Below are positions 16,830-23,839 of a stretch of 50,754 nt of DNA, piece by piece (position 1 is the first letter of the stretch; every line of letters starts with the position of its first letter). The stretch lies in the NCBI GenBank assembly GCA_937901915.1, contig CALGUD010000071.1, positions 1 to 50,754 on the forward strand, read 5' to 3'. The position numbers and the translations under genes were made by a program. Under the pieces are notes generated by a model that saw nothing but the letters and a program-made list of their open reading frames with translations, was not told the DNA's origin and ran no database searches. Origin of the DNA: an uncultured Flavobacteriaceae bacterium (GTDB lineage: Bacteria; Bacteroidota; Bacteroidia; Flavobacteriales; Flavobacteriaceae).

Positions 16830-17570
16830 ATGATAAAGATTTTAAAAGGTTTAATCTATATTCTTTGGCGTATTTGGTTTTACATCCTGATAGCTATTCC
16901 TATTATTGTTTTTTTTCCGGTATTACTGATATTAAGTTCTTCAGAAAAATTATACCCGCAGTTTTTTTGGTTTGCCAGAAATATCTGGGCCAATTTTATA
17001 TTGTATGGAATGGGTTTCTTTCCAAAAATTGAGAAGCAGGAAAAAATAATAAAAGGAAAAAGCTATATGCTTATTGCCAATCATACATGTATGACAGACA
17101 TTATGCTGATGCTGAAAGCTTCTAAAAACCCTTTCGTTTTTGTGGGGAAGAAAGAATTGGCTAAAATTCCTGTGTTCGGATTTTTTTACAAGCGTGTATG
17201 TATTCTGGTAGACAGAAACAATCCTAGAAGCCGTACGGCCGTTTATAAAAGGGCACAAAGGCGCTTAAAGCAAGGTGCGAGTATTTGTATTTTTCCTGAA
17301 GGCGGAGTGCCCGATGAGAATATTATGCTCGATGAATTTAAGGACGGGGCGTTCAGACTTGCTATAGAACACCAGATACCTATAGTGCCTATGACCTTTT
17401 TAGATAATAAAAGAAGGTTTTCTTATAATTTTTTTAGTGGAAGTCCGGGCAGAATGCGGGTAAAAATCCATGAATTTATAGAAACCAAAGGTTTGGATAT
17501 TAAGGACAAAGACCGTGTAAAGGAAAAATCTAGAAGTGTTATCTTTAATGAACTAAAAATAGTGAAATGA
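16830..17570 (+). CDS. Lysophospholipid acyltransferase (second PlsC-like)
   Basis: A 246-aa membrane acyltransferase with two N-terminal hydrophobic segments, NHTCMTDIML (NHx4D, near residue 87) and FPEGGVPDENIMLDEFKDGA, the PlsC substrate motif with GG where the other copy at 6691 has GT. It probably acylates lysophosphatidate or another lysolipid; specificity is unknown. The start could be ATG 16812 (six residues longer) but the promoter box argues for 16830 (MIKILKGLIYILWR). The stop overlaps the next gene by four bases (ATGA). Confidence 0.87.
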   Translation: MIKILKGLIYILWRIWFYILIAIPIIVFFPVLLILSSSEKLYPQFFWFARNIWANFILYGMGFFPKIEKQEKIIKGKSYMLIANHTCMTDIMLMLKASKNPFVFVGKKELAKIPVFGFFYKRVCILVDRNNPRSRTAVYKRAQRRLKQGASICIFPEGGVPDENIMLDEFKDGAFRLAIEHQIPIVPMTFLDNKRRFSYNFFSGSPGRMRVKIHEFIETKGLDIKDKDRVKEKSRSVIFNELKIVK

Positions 17571-18820
17571 AAAAATCTATATTGTTAGTGTGCTTTTTGA
17601 TATTCAATGTAGCTTTAGCACAAAGGGCCAAGTATAATAATCTATATCTTTATACATACATCTTTCCAGTGAATTATTTTCAACAGGGATATGACTCATA
17701 TGGGTATTCAGTCGAGTTTGAGGACGCGCCTAAAAAAATTTTGATAGGGGATGAATTAATTGGAACTAAAGATCAGTTTTCATTTAATACTTTCTTTAAT
17801 GATCAAACTATTGCCGGTCTGTACCCTACATTATTGGATTTTAATCATCTAGGTAACAAAGCTAATAATGATATGATTATTGCAGCTACCATAAAAGATG
17901 TTCATCTAAATGTAAAAATTCAAATGATAGAAAATACGTTTATGGACAAAGATGTTAAATATGTTAATCCATATGAAAATAAATATAGCTATGACTATGT
18001 AATCAATTTTAAAATAAAAGACACTAAAACTGGAAATATTATACAAGAAATAAATCATAAAGTTAAAAGTTTAAATGATTATAATGTCAGGGATTTACTT
18101 AAAGATTGGGATGAAGTGTATTACCATAGTTATGAAGAAGCAAAGGAAGGAGCCATAAAATTTCTGGGTAAACATGGTTGGTTAAGTAATGAAGCCTATA
18201 AAAATATAATATCAAATTTTGGATTTAATTCTACTTTAAAGGGTTTATTTCAGGTTCGGTATTCGCAACTAGTATATGCATTTTATTCTGTTGGAGGAGC
18301 CAAAAAAAATGATCTTTATTTAAGTATCAATAAAGAAGTAGAAGACTTTATAGATTGGGGTAAAGAAAGAACAAAAAGTGAAGGCAAAAAAGTTACAGGA
18401 GAGGATAAAGATATTGCAAAAGCATCTATAACAGGAAATGTGACTGTAGGGAGCTCTAATAATAATTCTATATTTGAGACGAGTGTTAAGTATAGGGAAG
18501 AATTATTTGTTAAACTTAATCACTTAATTGCAGAAATGAACGCTGCTATTGCTAAACTAGACCAAAATGATAAAAAGGAAAGTAAAATTGTGTGGGTTTG
18601 CTTGTTTAATATAATGAATGCTTACTATGCAATGAACGAGTATGACGATGCATTAAAGTATGCAGAGACACTTTCCAAGATTGATTATAAACAGGCTGAA
18701 ACTGAATCTAGGAAAAGATCTATTTTGTATTACAAAAGGAGGTATGATGTGTTTTTCAATGAAGATAAGACCCTGAAAGATGACATTCATAATTCCTATA
18801 AAAAATATCTCAAAAAGTAA
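17567..18820 (+). CDS. Secreted protein of unknown function
   Basis: A 417-aa protein with signal peptide MKKSILLVCFLIFNVALAQ. The mature part starts with a beta-rich region full of Tyr/Asn (to about 200), then a helical region. The last ~100 residues look like TPR-type helical hairpins (NIMNAYYAMNEYDDALKYAE). I do not recognise a family. It is translationally coupled to the acyltransferase (ATGA overlap), so the two are co-expressed. An envelope role is inferred from the signal peptide only. Confidence 0.75.
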   Translation: MKKSILLVCFLIFNVALAQRAKYNNLYLYTYIFPVNYFQQGYDSYGYSVEFEDAPKKILIGDELIGTKDQFSFNTFFNDQTIAGLYPTLLDFNHLGNKANNDMIIAATIKDVHLNVKIQMIENTFMDKDVKYVNPYENKYSYDYVINFKIKDTKTGNIIQEINHKVKSLNDYNVRDLLKDWDEVYYHSYEEAKEGAIKFLGKHGWLSNEAYKNIISNFGFNSTLKGLFQVRYSQLVYAFYSVGGAKKNDLYLSINKEVEDFIDWGKERTKSEGKKVTGEDKDIAKASITGNVTVGSSNNNSIFETSVKYREELFVKLNHLIAEMNAAIAKLDQNDKKESKIVWVCLFNIMNAYYAMNEYDDALKYAETLSKIDYKQAETESRKRSILYYKRRYDVFFNEDKTLKDDIHNSYKKYLKK

Positions 18821-18979
18821 GACTCAAGCTCCACCAATTCCGTCGGGATTCTATAGATATTATCCATATAAAATTCTGGTAATAGAATAAGTAAGCGTAA
18901 TACAACAACAGCGTAAATTTTTGGAAAAATTCGCGAATAACTAGGCAAATTGGCCTAAAATTATTCTCAAATAAAAAAA

Positions 18980-19010
18980 GACCGCCTAATGCTTATTAGA
19001 CGGCCCTTTT
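18980..19010. terminator. Bidirectional intrinsic terminator
   Basis: The stem GACCGCCTAAT / ATTAGACGGCC with a four-base GCTT loop (two mismatches) is followed by CTTTTCTTTT on the plus strand and by a run of seven T on the minus strand. It lies between the convergent 417-aa gene and the anti-sigma/barrel gene and can end both transcripts, more strongly the minus one. Confidence 0.75.
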
Positions 19011-19081
19011 CTTTTAGCTGTTATTGTTTCTTCATCACAAGTCACAACAACACAATCAACTAAAAACCTAAAACTAAAAAC

Positions 19082-20752
19082 CTAAAACTTAAAATTTAAA
19101 CCTGTATATATGCCTAGCGAATAGGGTTTAAAACCCCCATCGTTCGTAAATGCATTTAATTGATATTTAAACATAGGCTCTACACTAAATTGTAATGATT
19201 TTGTGAATTTATAATCAAAACCAACTCCGATATTTGTACTGAAATTAACATCATTTACATTATTAGCTTTGCCTATTTCGGTAACGAAGTCACTGGATTC
19301 CAGTATAATTTGATTATCTGTAAGAAACAATGAACTAACCCCACCTATTAAATTAATACCAAACTTACTATCTGTAAGGCGGTATTTTAATTCTAAAGGC
19401 ACTTCTAAATATGCAAAACTTTGATTCATGGCCCCTTCAAAAACCTTTACCCCGGACTCAGAAATAACGTTAGCAAACGCGTTTGTTTCTGCGGAGGAGT
19501 TAAGGCCATTATTATTATCGGATACTTTTATGTTGGCAGATCTCGCAGAATAGTTTACATTATGCATAGCCTCACCTTGGGTAGAAGAAGTAAATTCTAC
19601 ACCTTGAGTATTATATCCGTAATTCACCTTATTAACCCCCGAACGCACACTCAGTTTTTCATTAACCTGGTACGCTATATTAATACCATAACTCATATTG
19701 ATATCACCCGATTTTGAATTGTCTGAAAACTGCGTATCAATGGGCGACCCGCCTCCAATACTATTGTAATAAACCGGGGCAACATTCGGATTAATACTCC
19801 AACGGTTTTCTTCTGTTTTGGTAACAGGCATTTCATTTTCTTGTTCTTCCGCAACTTCTAGAAGGGATTTTTTCCCATTGTTTGATATTTCATCTTCATC
19901 ATTATTATTGACTGTACCGGGATCATCTTTAGTATGGCCATTTTGACCGGGATTGGTATTTTGAGCTACTGAAATTATTTCAGGATTTGTGTTTTCATCA
20001 TTTAAAGGCTCTTTCTCCTCGTTTTCGGCAATACCCTCTTCCGGATTATCGGGAACAGAATGCCGGTCTTTTTTAGCTATTTGATCTTTGTTTGAAGGAT
20101 GCTTAACCTCTTTATCCTGGTTATTATTAAATGTTTCAGAATTTTCAAAAGACCCATTTTGCTGTGTATTGGTATTATCAGCTACTGAATTTCTTTCCTG
20201 ATCTGTATTCCCGTTATTTTCTCCTGAAATTGTTTCAGCATTAGTTTTATGATTTGGATTGTTATTTTGACCTGGATCAGTGTAGTTGATTTTTTCATGG
20301 CTTGTTGATTTATTGGGTTTACCTGCTTTATCATTTGTATTATTATTTACAAACGATTCAGTAATGGTTAACTCCTGGTTATCGCTTTCACCTTTTTTGA
20401 TACCGTCACTATCTTCTTCGGTAATAAGTGTATCATCGCCGTTGTTGTTAATTCTCTCATTTGGTATACTCCGGGTATCATTGTCTGAAGGTTCTTCAGT
20501 ATTATTATTGGTTACAGAATTAATAATATTTGAATTATCGCTTTTCAAAGAATTATAGCTAATTGCAAATAATAATGCAAGGGCTGCGGCAATTCCTCCC
20601 AGTTTCCACCAGAAAGGAATTGCTTTTTTGTCTTTGTTGGTCTTAGCATCCAGTTCAGTTTCAATTCTGCTCCAAAGGGAATCATCCGGAGCCACCTCAA
20701 AGTCTTTGAATTTTTCCTGAAAAAGCCTGTCTATATTTTTTTTATCACCCAT
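19082..20752 (-). CDS. Putative dual-membrane-spanning anti-sigma factor fused to an outer-membrane beta-barrel
   Basis: A 556-aa protein with four parts. Residues 1-45 are a cytosolic helical segment (NIDRLFQEKFKDFEVAPDDS) of the kind that begins Bacteroidota ECF anti-sigma proteins. One transmembrane helix follows at about 49-66 (WKLGGIAAALALLFAIS). Residues ~70-345 form a low-complexity Asn/Asp/Glu/Thr-rich linker. Residues ~350-556 are amphipathic beta-strands ending GLYTGLNFKF-like with a terminal aromatic, as in an outer-membrane 8- to 10-strand barrel. Read literally, one chain reaches from cytosol to outer membrane. It lies 6 bases after the ECF sigma gene. From memory, such 'Dma' anti-sigma factors have been reported in Bacteroides. 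Function is inferred, not shown. Confidence 0.8.
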   Translation of the reverse strand: MGDKKNIDRLFQEKFKDFEVAPDDSLWSRIETELDAKTNKDKKAIPFWWKLGGIAAALALLFAISYNSLKSDNSNIINSVTNNNTEEPSDNDTRSIPNERINNNGDDTLITEEDSDGIKKGESDNQELTITESFVNNNTNDKAGKPNKSTSHEKINYTDPGQNNNPNHKTNAETISGENNGNTDQERNSVADNTNTQQNGSFENSETFNNNQDKEVKHPSNKDQIAKKDRHSVPDNPEEGIAENEEKEPLNDENTNPEIISVAQNTNPGQNGHTKDDPGTVNNNDEDEISNNGKKSLLEVAEEQENEMPVTKTEENRWSINPNVAPVYYNSIGGGSPIDTQFSDNSKSGDINMSYGINIAYQVNEKLSVRSGVNKVNYGYNTQGVEFTSSTQGEAMHNVNYSARSANIKVSDNNNGLNSSAETNAFANVISESGVKVFEGAMNQSFAYLEVPLELKYRLTDSKFGINLIGGVSSLFLTDNQIILESSDFVTEIGKANNVNDVNFSTNIGVGFDYKFTKSLQFSVEPMFKYQLNAFTNDGGFKPYSLGIYTGLNFKF

Positions 20753-20758
20753 TTTTAT

Positions 20759-21301
20759 TTAAAGTGAATTCACTTTTTTTTTTAAATTATCTGCTTCAAT
20801 TTTATTTTTTAAAATCATTCTTGCTCTGGCAAGATTAGATTTAGACGTTCCTGTTGTAATATTGAGCATTTTGGAAATTTCTTTATGAGAATAACCATCT
20901 AAAGCATATAAGTTAAACGTTAATCTGTATCGGTCTGGTAAACCCTGTATTAAGCCTAACAGATAATCAAGCGAAACATCTTCCTCATCAACCTCTAAAG
21001 TAACCTCTTCTTCTATTTCACTTTGAGTAATTTCAAACACCCCCTCCTTCCTGTATTTTTGAAGTACTGTATTCACTGTAACACGTCGTATCCATCCTTC
21101 AAAAGAGCCTCTTGAGTTAAATTGTTCAATTTTGTTAAAAATAGTCATGAAACTATCCTGCAGATTATCTTCTGCCTCAACTGTATTGCGGGAATATTTA
21201 AGGCAAACACTAAACAATTTAGCTTTAAAGTGGTTGTACAATTGCTCTTGCGCCTTTATATCCCGTTTTTTACATCGTTCTATGAGTTCTTCTAAACTCA
21301 A
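20759..21301 (-). CDS. ECF-type RNA polymerase sigma factor
   Basis: A 180-aa sigma-70 family factor with only regions 2 and 4. Region 2 at about 10-78 includes YSRNTVEAEDNLQDSFMTIF and FEGWIRRVTVNTVLQKYRK. Region 4 at about 108-165 includes LPDRYRLTFNLYALDGYSHK and a helix-turn-helix EISKMLNITTGTSKSNLARA. It is the middle gene of the lipoprotein/sigma/anti-sigma operon, with gaps of 29 and 6 bases. Its probable target promoter, AACGCAACCT-N13-G(C/T)ATCT, lies in front of its own operon and at two other sites nearby. Confidence 0.93.
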   Translation of the reverse strand: MSLEELIERCKKRDIKAQEQLYNHFKAKLFSVCLKYSRNTVEAEDNLQDSFMTIFNKIEQFNSRGSFEGWIRRVTVNTVLQKYRKEGVFEITQSEIEEEVTLEVDEEDVSLDYLLGLIQGLPDRYRLTFNLYALDGYSHKEISKMLNITTGTSKSNLARARMILKNKIEADNLKKKVNSL

Positions 21302-21330
21302 TTATGCATAGTATTTTATTTTATTTCCTT

Positions 21331-21753
21331 TTATTCCTCAACAGGGACTTCTACAATCAAATAGGTATCTTCATCATTTTCATCCAGGCCGGTCCAAAGC
21401 TTAAAAGTGTAAATCCCGTTATAGCGTACTTCAAAATCAAAATAATTTTCTATGGTTGATTCTGGCAGATCCTCACAACTATCACTTTCAATCACTGAAG
21501 CTATACCAACAATTACTCTTTCAGTTTCTGCAGTCCGTTCAAAATCAAAACCTTCAAAAAGGTGACAATCAGATGGCCTGTTAAATTTAACATTTATTCT
21601 ATAAATACTTCCATATTCAAAGGTTTCGGGAAAATCAGCTTCCACGACTTCAATTGCTTCGAAATGAAAATTAGCATGTTTACCATCATCTAATGTACAG
21701 GATGATACAAAAACAAATGCAAAAACTACAAACAAAACAAATATCTTCTTCAT
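21331..21753 (-). CDS. Lipoprotein of unknown function, first gene of the ECF operon
   Basis: A 140-aa protein with signal peptide and lipobox (FVSSC, Cys19), then an acidic beta-rich domain with two further cysteines (in RPSDCHLFEGF and ESDSCEDLPES), likely one disulfide. The pattern YRINVKFNRPSDCHLF ... YNGIYTFKLWTGL suggests a single beta-sandwich. No family recognised with certainty. Being first in the operon and behind the conserved ECF-type promoter, it is probably a product, or the envelope-side partner, of the sigma/anti-sigma pair. Confidence 0.8.
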   Translation of the reverse strand: MKKIFVLFVVFAFVFVSSCTLDDGKHANFHFEAIEVVEADFPETFEYGSIYRINVKFNRPSDCHLFEGFDFERTAETERVIVGIASVIESDSCEDLPESTIENYFDFEVRYNGIYTFKLWTGLDENDEDTYLIVEVPVEE

Positions 21754-21779
21754 ATTGTAACTTAAATATTTTATTTATA

Positions 21780-21808
21780 AGATGCAGTTCATATAGAAAG
21801 GTTGCGTT
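21780..21808 (-). promoter_or_regulatory. ECF-type promoter, copy 1 (sigma/anti-sigma operon)
   Basis: On the minus strand: AACGCAACCT (21808-21799), exactly 13 bases, then GCATCT (21785-21780). The lipoprotein ATG is 27 bases further on. It has the same -35 decamer, the same spacing and nearly the same -10 as copies 2 and 3. It does not resemble the TAnnTTTG housekeeping promoter. An autoregulated operon is the natural reading. Confidence 0.75.
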
Positions 21809-21830
21809 TTTTAATGAAAATAATTCCACT

Positions 21831-21844
21831 GAGGCTAAAGCCTC
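21831..21844. repeat. Short palindrome GAGGC-TAAA-GCCTC
   Basis: A five-base-arm hairpin in the gap between the ECF operon promoter and the recA terminator. This GAGGCTAAAGCCTC form is reminiscent of dispersed Bacteroidota repeats. It lies upstream of the ECF promoter, so it is not in its transcript. Confidence 0.35.
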
Positions 21845-21888
21845 TGGGATTATACTTTCAAAAAAATTTTTAATAAGAATCAAAAAAA

Positions 21889-21912
21889 AATCCCTGCCTA
21901 TTGGCTGGGATT
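21889..21912 (-). terminator. Intrinsic terminator of recA
   Basis: AATCCCTGCC / GGCTGGGATT with a TATT loop and one mismatch. On the minus strand the stem is followed by a run of T (plus-strand A's at 21882-21890). It is about 100 bases after the recA stop. Confidence 0.75.
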
Positions 21913-21972
21913 CGAAATCGGGTTTTAATATTAATTGGTTAGTTGATTATTTTAAATACTTCTTCTAACTTT

Positions 21973-22005
21973 ACAACATCCGACACCGGTTACCGGACAT
22001 TCAAC
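21973..22005. repeat. Dispersed repeat, inverted copy of 1476-1505
   Basis: The reverse complement reads GTTGAATGTCCGGTAACCGG followed by TGTCGGATGT, sharing about 25 of 30 positions with 1476-1505. It lies in the 3' untranslated region of recA, just before its terminator. Confidence 0.45.
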
Positions 22006-22014
22006 ATATTAATT

Positions 22015-23025
22015 TTAGTTTTTATGAAGAGCTTTAAGAGCTTCCTTTATTTTACCTTCCAGTTCTTCCAGTAGTTCAGGATTATCCTGAAGTAAAGTTT
22101 TTACGGCATCCCTTCCCTGTCCAAGTTTTGTGTCGCCATAACTAAACCACGAACCGCTTTTCTTTATTATTTCATACTCTACACCAAGGTCTAAAATTTC
22201 ACCTACACGAGAGATTCCTTCTCCATACATAATATCAAATTCAGCCGCTTTAAATGGTGGCGCCACTTTATTTTTTACCACTTTCACACGGGTTTTATTA
22301 CCTGCAGCATCTCCATCGGTATCTTTTATTTGAGTTGAACGTCTTATATCTAAACGCACCGAAGCATAAAATTTAAGTGCATTACCCCCTGTCGTTGTTT
22401 CAGGGTTACCAAACATAACTCCTATTTTTTCACGTAGCTGGTTAATAAAAATTACCGTACATTTTGTTTTGCTTATACTACCGGTCAGTTTTCTGAGTGC
22501 CTGCGACATTAAACGTGCGTGTAATCCCATTTTAGAGTCGCCCATTTCTCCTTCAATTTCACTTTTAGGGGTCAAAGCCGCAACCGAGTCAATAACTACA
22601 ATATCAATAGCCCCGGAGCGAATAAGGTTATCTGCAATTTCCAAAGCCTGTTCCCCATTGTCGGGTTGAGAAATAATCAGATTATCAATATCAACACCCA
22701 ATTTAGCTGCATAAAATCGGTCAAATGCGTGCTCTGCGTCTATAAAAGCTGCTATGCCACCTGCTTTTTGAGCTTCGGCCATTGCATGAAGGGTTAAGGT
22801 GGTTTTTCCTGATGATTCCGGCCCATAAATTTCTATAACCCGTCCCCTGGGATAACCGCCAACGCCAAGTGCAATGTCGAGGCCAATAGAACCTGTTGGA
22901 ATAACTTCAACTTCTGCGACTGCAGAATCTCCCATTTTCATTACGGCACCTTTCCCGTAGGTTTTATCAAGTTTATCTAGGGTAAGCTTTAGGGCTTTTA
23001 ATTTGGCATCTTTTTCCGAACTCAT
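22015..23025 (-). CDS. recA: Recombinase A
   Basis: A 336-aa RecA: strand exchange and LexA/UmuD co-protease. Walker A is GPESSGKTT, Walker B region is IDIVVIDSVAALTPKSEIEGE, loop L2 is GNPETTTGGNALKFYASVRLD, and the family stretch MGLHARLMSQALRKLTG is intact. The length is on the short side because Bacteroidota RecA has a brief acidic tail. It separates the ECF operon from the second lipoprotein gene but has its own terminator, so it is probably not part of that regulon. Confidence 0.98.
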   Translation of the reverse strand: MSSEKDAKLKALKLTLDKLDKTYGKGAVMKMGDSAVAEVEVIPTGSIGLDIALGVGGYPRGRVIEIYGPESSGKTTLTLHAMAEAQKAGGIAAFIDAEHAFDRFYAAKLGVDIDNLIISQPDNGEQALEIADNLIRSGAIDIVVIDSVAALTPKSEIEGEMGDSKMGLHARLMSQALRKLTGSISKTKCTVIFINQLREKIGVMFGNPETTTGGNALKFYASVRLDIRRSTQIKDTDGDAAGNKTRVKVVKNKVAPPFKAAEFDIMYGEGISRVGEILDLGVEYEIIKKSGSWFSYGDTKLGQGRDAVKTLLQDNPELLEELEGKIKEALKALHKN

Positions 23026-23160
23026 GGTCTCTTTTTTGTAGTTTGTATAGTCCTGCTAAAATACTATTTCTTTTTTGGAAAACAATGTTGGAAAATTGTT
23101 TAACTATTGAATTGTTTATAAGTTGATCTACGAGTAGGGGAATCATTTTATTTTAAACGT

Positions 23161-23189
23161 AACGCAACCTATTATATATAAGAGCATCT
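23161..23189 (+). promoter_or_regulatory. ECF-type promoter, copy 2 (122-aa lipoprotein gene)
   Basis: AACGCAACCT (23161-23170), 13 bases, GCATCT (23184-23189); the ATG is at 23207. It matches copy 1 in every base of both elements. The predicted leader is only about 10-12 bases. Confidence 0.75.
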
Positions 23190-23206
23190 TTCTAAAAAAA
23201 GATAAA

Positions 23207-23575
23207 ATGAAAAAAATTTCACTTTTAATTATTCTCGCAATATTTTCAATTTCATGTTCTAAAAATTCAGGTGATAATGAAGACGGCTTACCCTTTTTAA
23301 AAAGCCAGGGCTTTTGTAATGAGTCAAATATGGATTGGCTTAATGATAAAATAGAAGAATTGACACCAAATCTTTTTGATTCGTACTTTTTAAAGGGTAA
23401 TTATAAAGGAAATGTAGTTTTTGTACTAAGCAATTGTTGCGAGCTTTGTAATAGTGCTTATACTGTTTATGATTGTTCCGGTGAATTTTTAGATTATATA
23501 AGCCCTATAGGTATCTCAAATGAGGATATTACACAGCAACAAGTGATTTGGCCGGAGACATCGGATTGTTTTTAA
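23207..23575 (+). CDS. Cys-rich lipoprotein of unknown function
   Basis: A 122-aa protein with signal peptide and lipobox (FSISC, Cys17). The mature part has seven further cysteines, including a cluster SNCCELCNSAYTVYDCSG and a C-terminal TSDCF. The mid-part, MDWLNDKIEEL and YKGNVVFVLSNCC, resembles small DUF6970-type Bacteroidota lipoproteins; this is from memory and unverified. The copy-2 ECF promoter directly in front suggests it is a target of the neighbouring sigma factor. Confidence 0.8.
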   Translation: MKKISLLIILAIFSISCSKNSGDNEDGLPFLKSQGFCNESNMDWLNDKIEELTPNLFDSYFLKGNYKGNVVFVLSNCCELCNSAYTVYDCSGEFLDYISPIGISNEDITQQQVIWPETSDCF

Positions 23576-23595
23576 AAAACTTTTTTTTAAAATTA

Positions 23596-23624
23596 AACGC
23601 AACCTTTTCTTTTTTCATGTATCT
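23596..23624 (+). promoter_or_regulatory. ECF-type promoter, copy 3 (no gene behind it)
   Basis: AACGCAACCT (23596-23605), 13 bases, GTATCT (23619-23624). The decamer and spacing are identical to copies 1 and 2; the -10 differs in one base. It begins 20 bases after the lipoprotein stop. No reasonable reading frame follows before a strong terminator. Confidence 0.7.
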
Positions 23625-23630
23625 ATTATA

Positions 23631-23780
23631 TAAAGCAATGATTAGAACTCAAGTTTGGGGGAAGATTGTCTATGAAAATTAGTGTTACTTTGATTTAAAG
23701 TAAATTAGGTTGTCAACATCTTTAAATTATTATTGATTTGACTATAAAAGAGCTTTGGCGACTGCCCAAAGCTCTTTTTA
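23631..23780 (+). ncRNA. Candidate ECF-dependent small RNA
   Basis: The transcript is bounded by the copy-3 promoter and the terminator at 23746-23778, giving about 150 nt. The only start codon with a short frame is at 23672-23698 (eight codons, MKISVTLI), unlikely to be a real protein. The body is AT-rich and largely unstructured apart from the 3' hairpin, as in Hfq-independent or antisense-acting sRNAs. By analogy with sigma-E-dependent sRNAs of enterobacteria it might repress envelope-protein messages; that is inference. It could instead be an mRNA leader that was separated from its gene. Confidence 0.5.
23746..23778 (+). terminator. Strong intrinsic terminator of the candidate sRNA
   Basis: AAAAGAGCTTTGG (23746-23758) pairs perfectly over 13 bases with CCAAAGCTCTTTT (23766-23778) around a seven-base loop, followed by TATTTTATT. 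It also separates this unit from trhO. Confidence 0.85.
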
Positions 23781-23797
23781 TTTTATTATAAAATTAA

Positions 23798-23805
23798 TAC
23801 TTTTG
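23798..23805 (+). promoter_or_regulatory. -7 box of trhO
   Basis: TACTTTTG fits TAnnTTTG, 35 bases before the trhO ATG and immediately after the terminator, showing that trhO has its own promoter. Confidence 0.45.
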
Positions 23806-23839
23806 CAAAAATTCTTTAAACTTAAAAAATTAGTATAGC

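Noticed and set aside
23672..23698. Eight-codon frame inside the candidate sRNA (MKISVTLI).
   Set aside because: Too short to be supported as a gene; kept only as a note for the sRNA.
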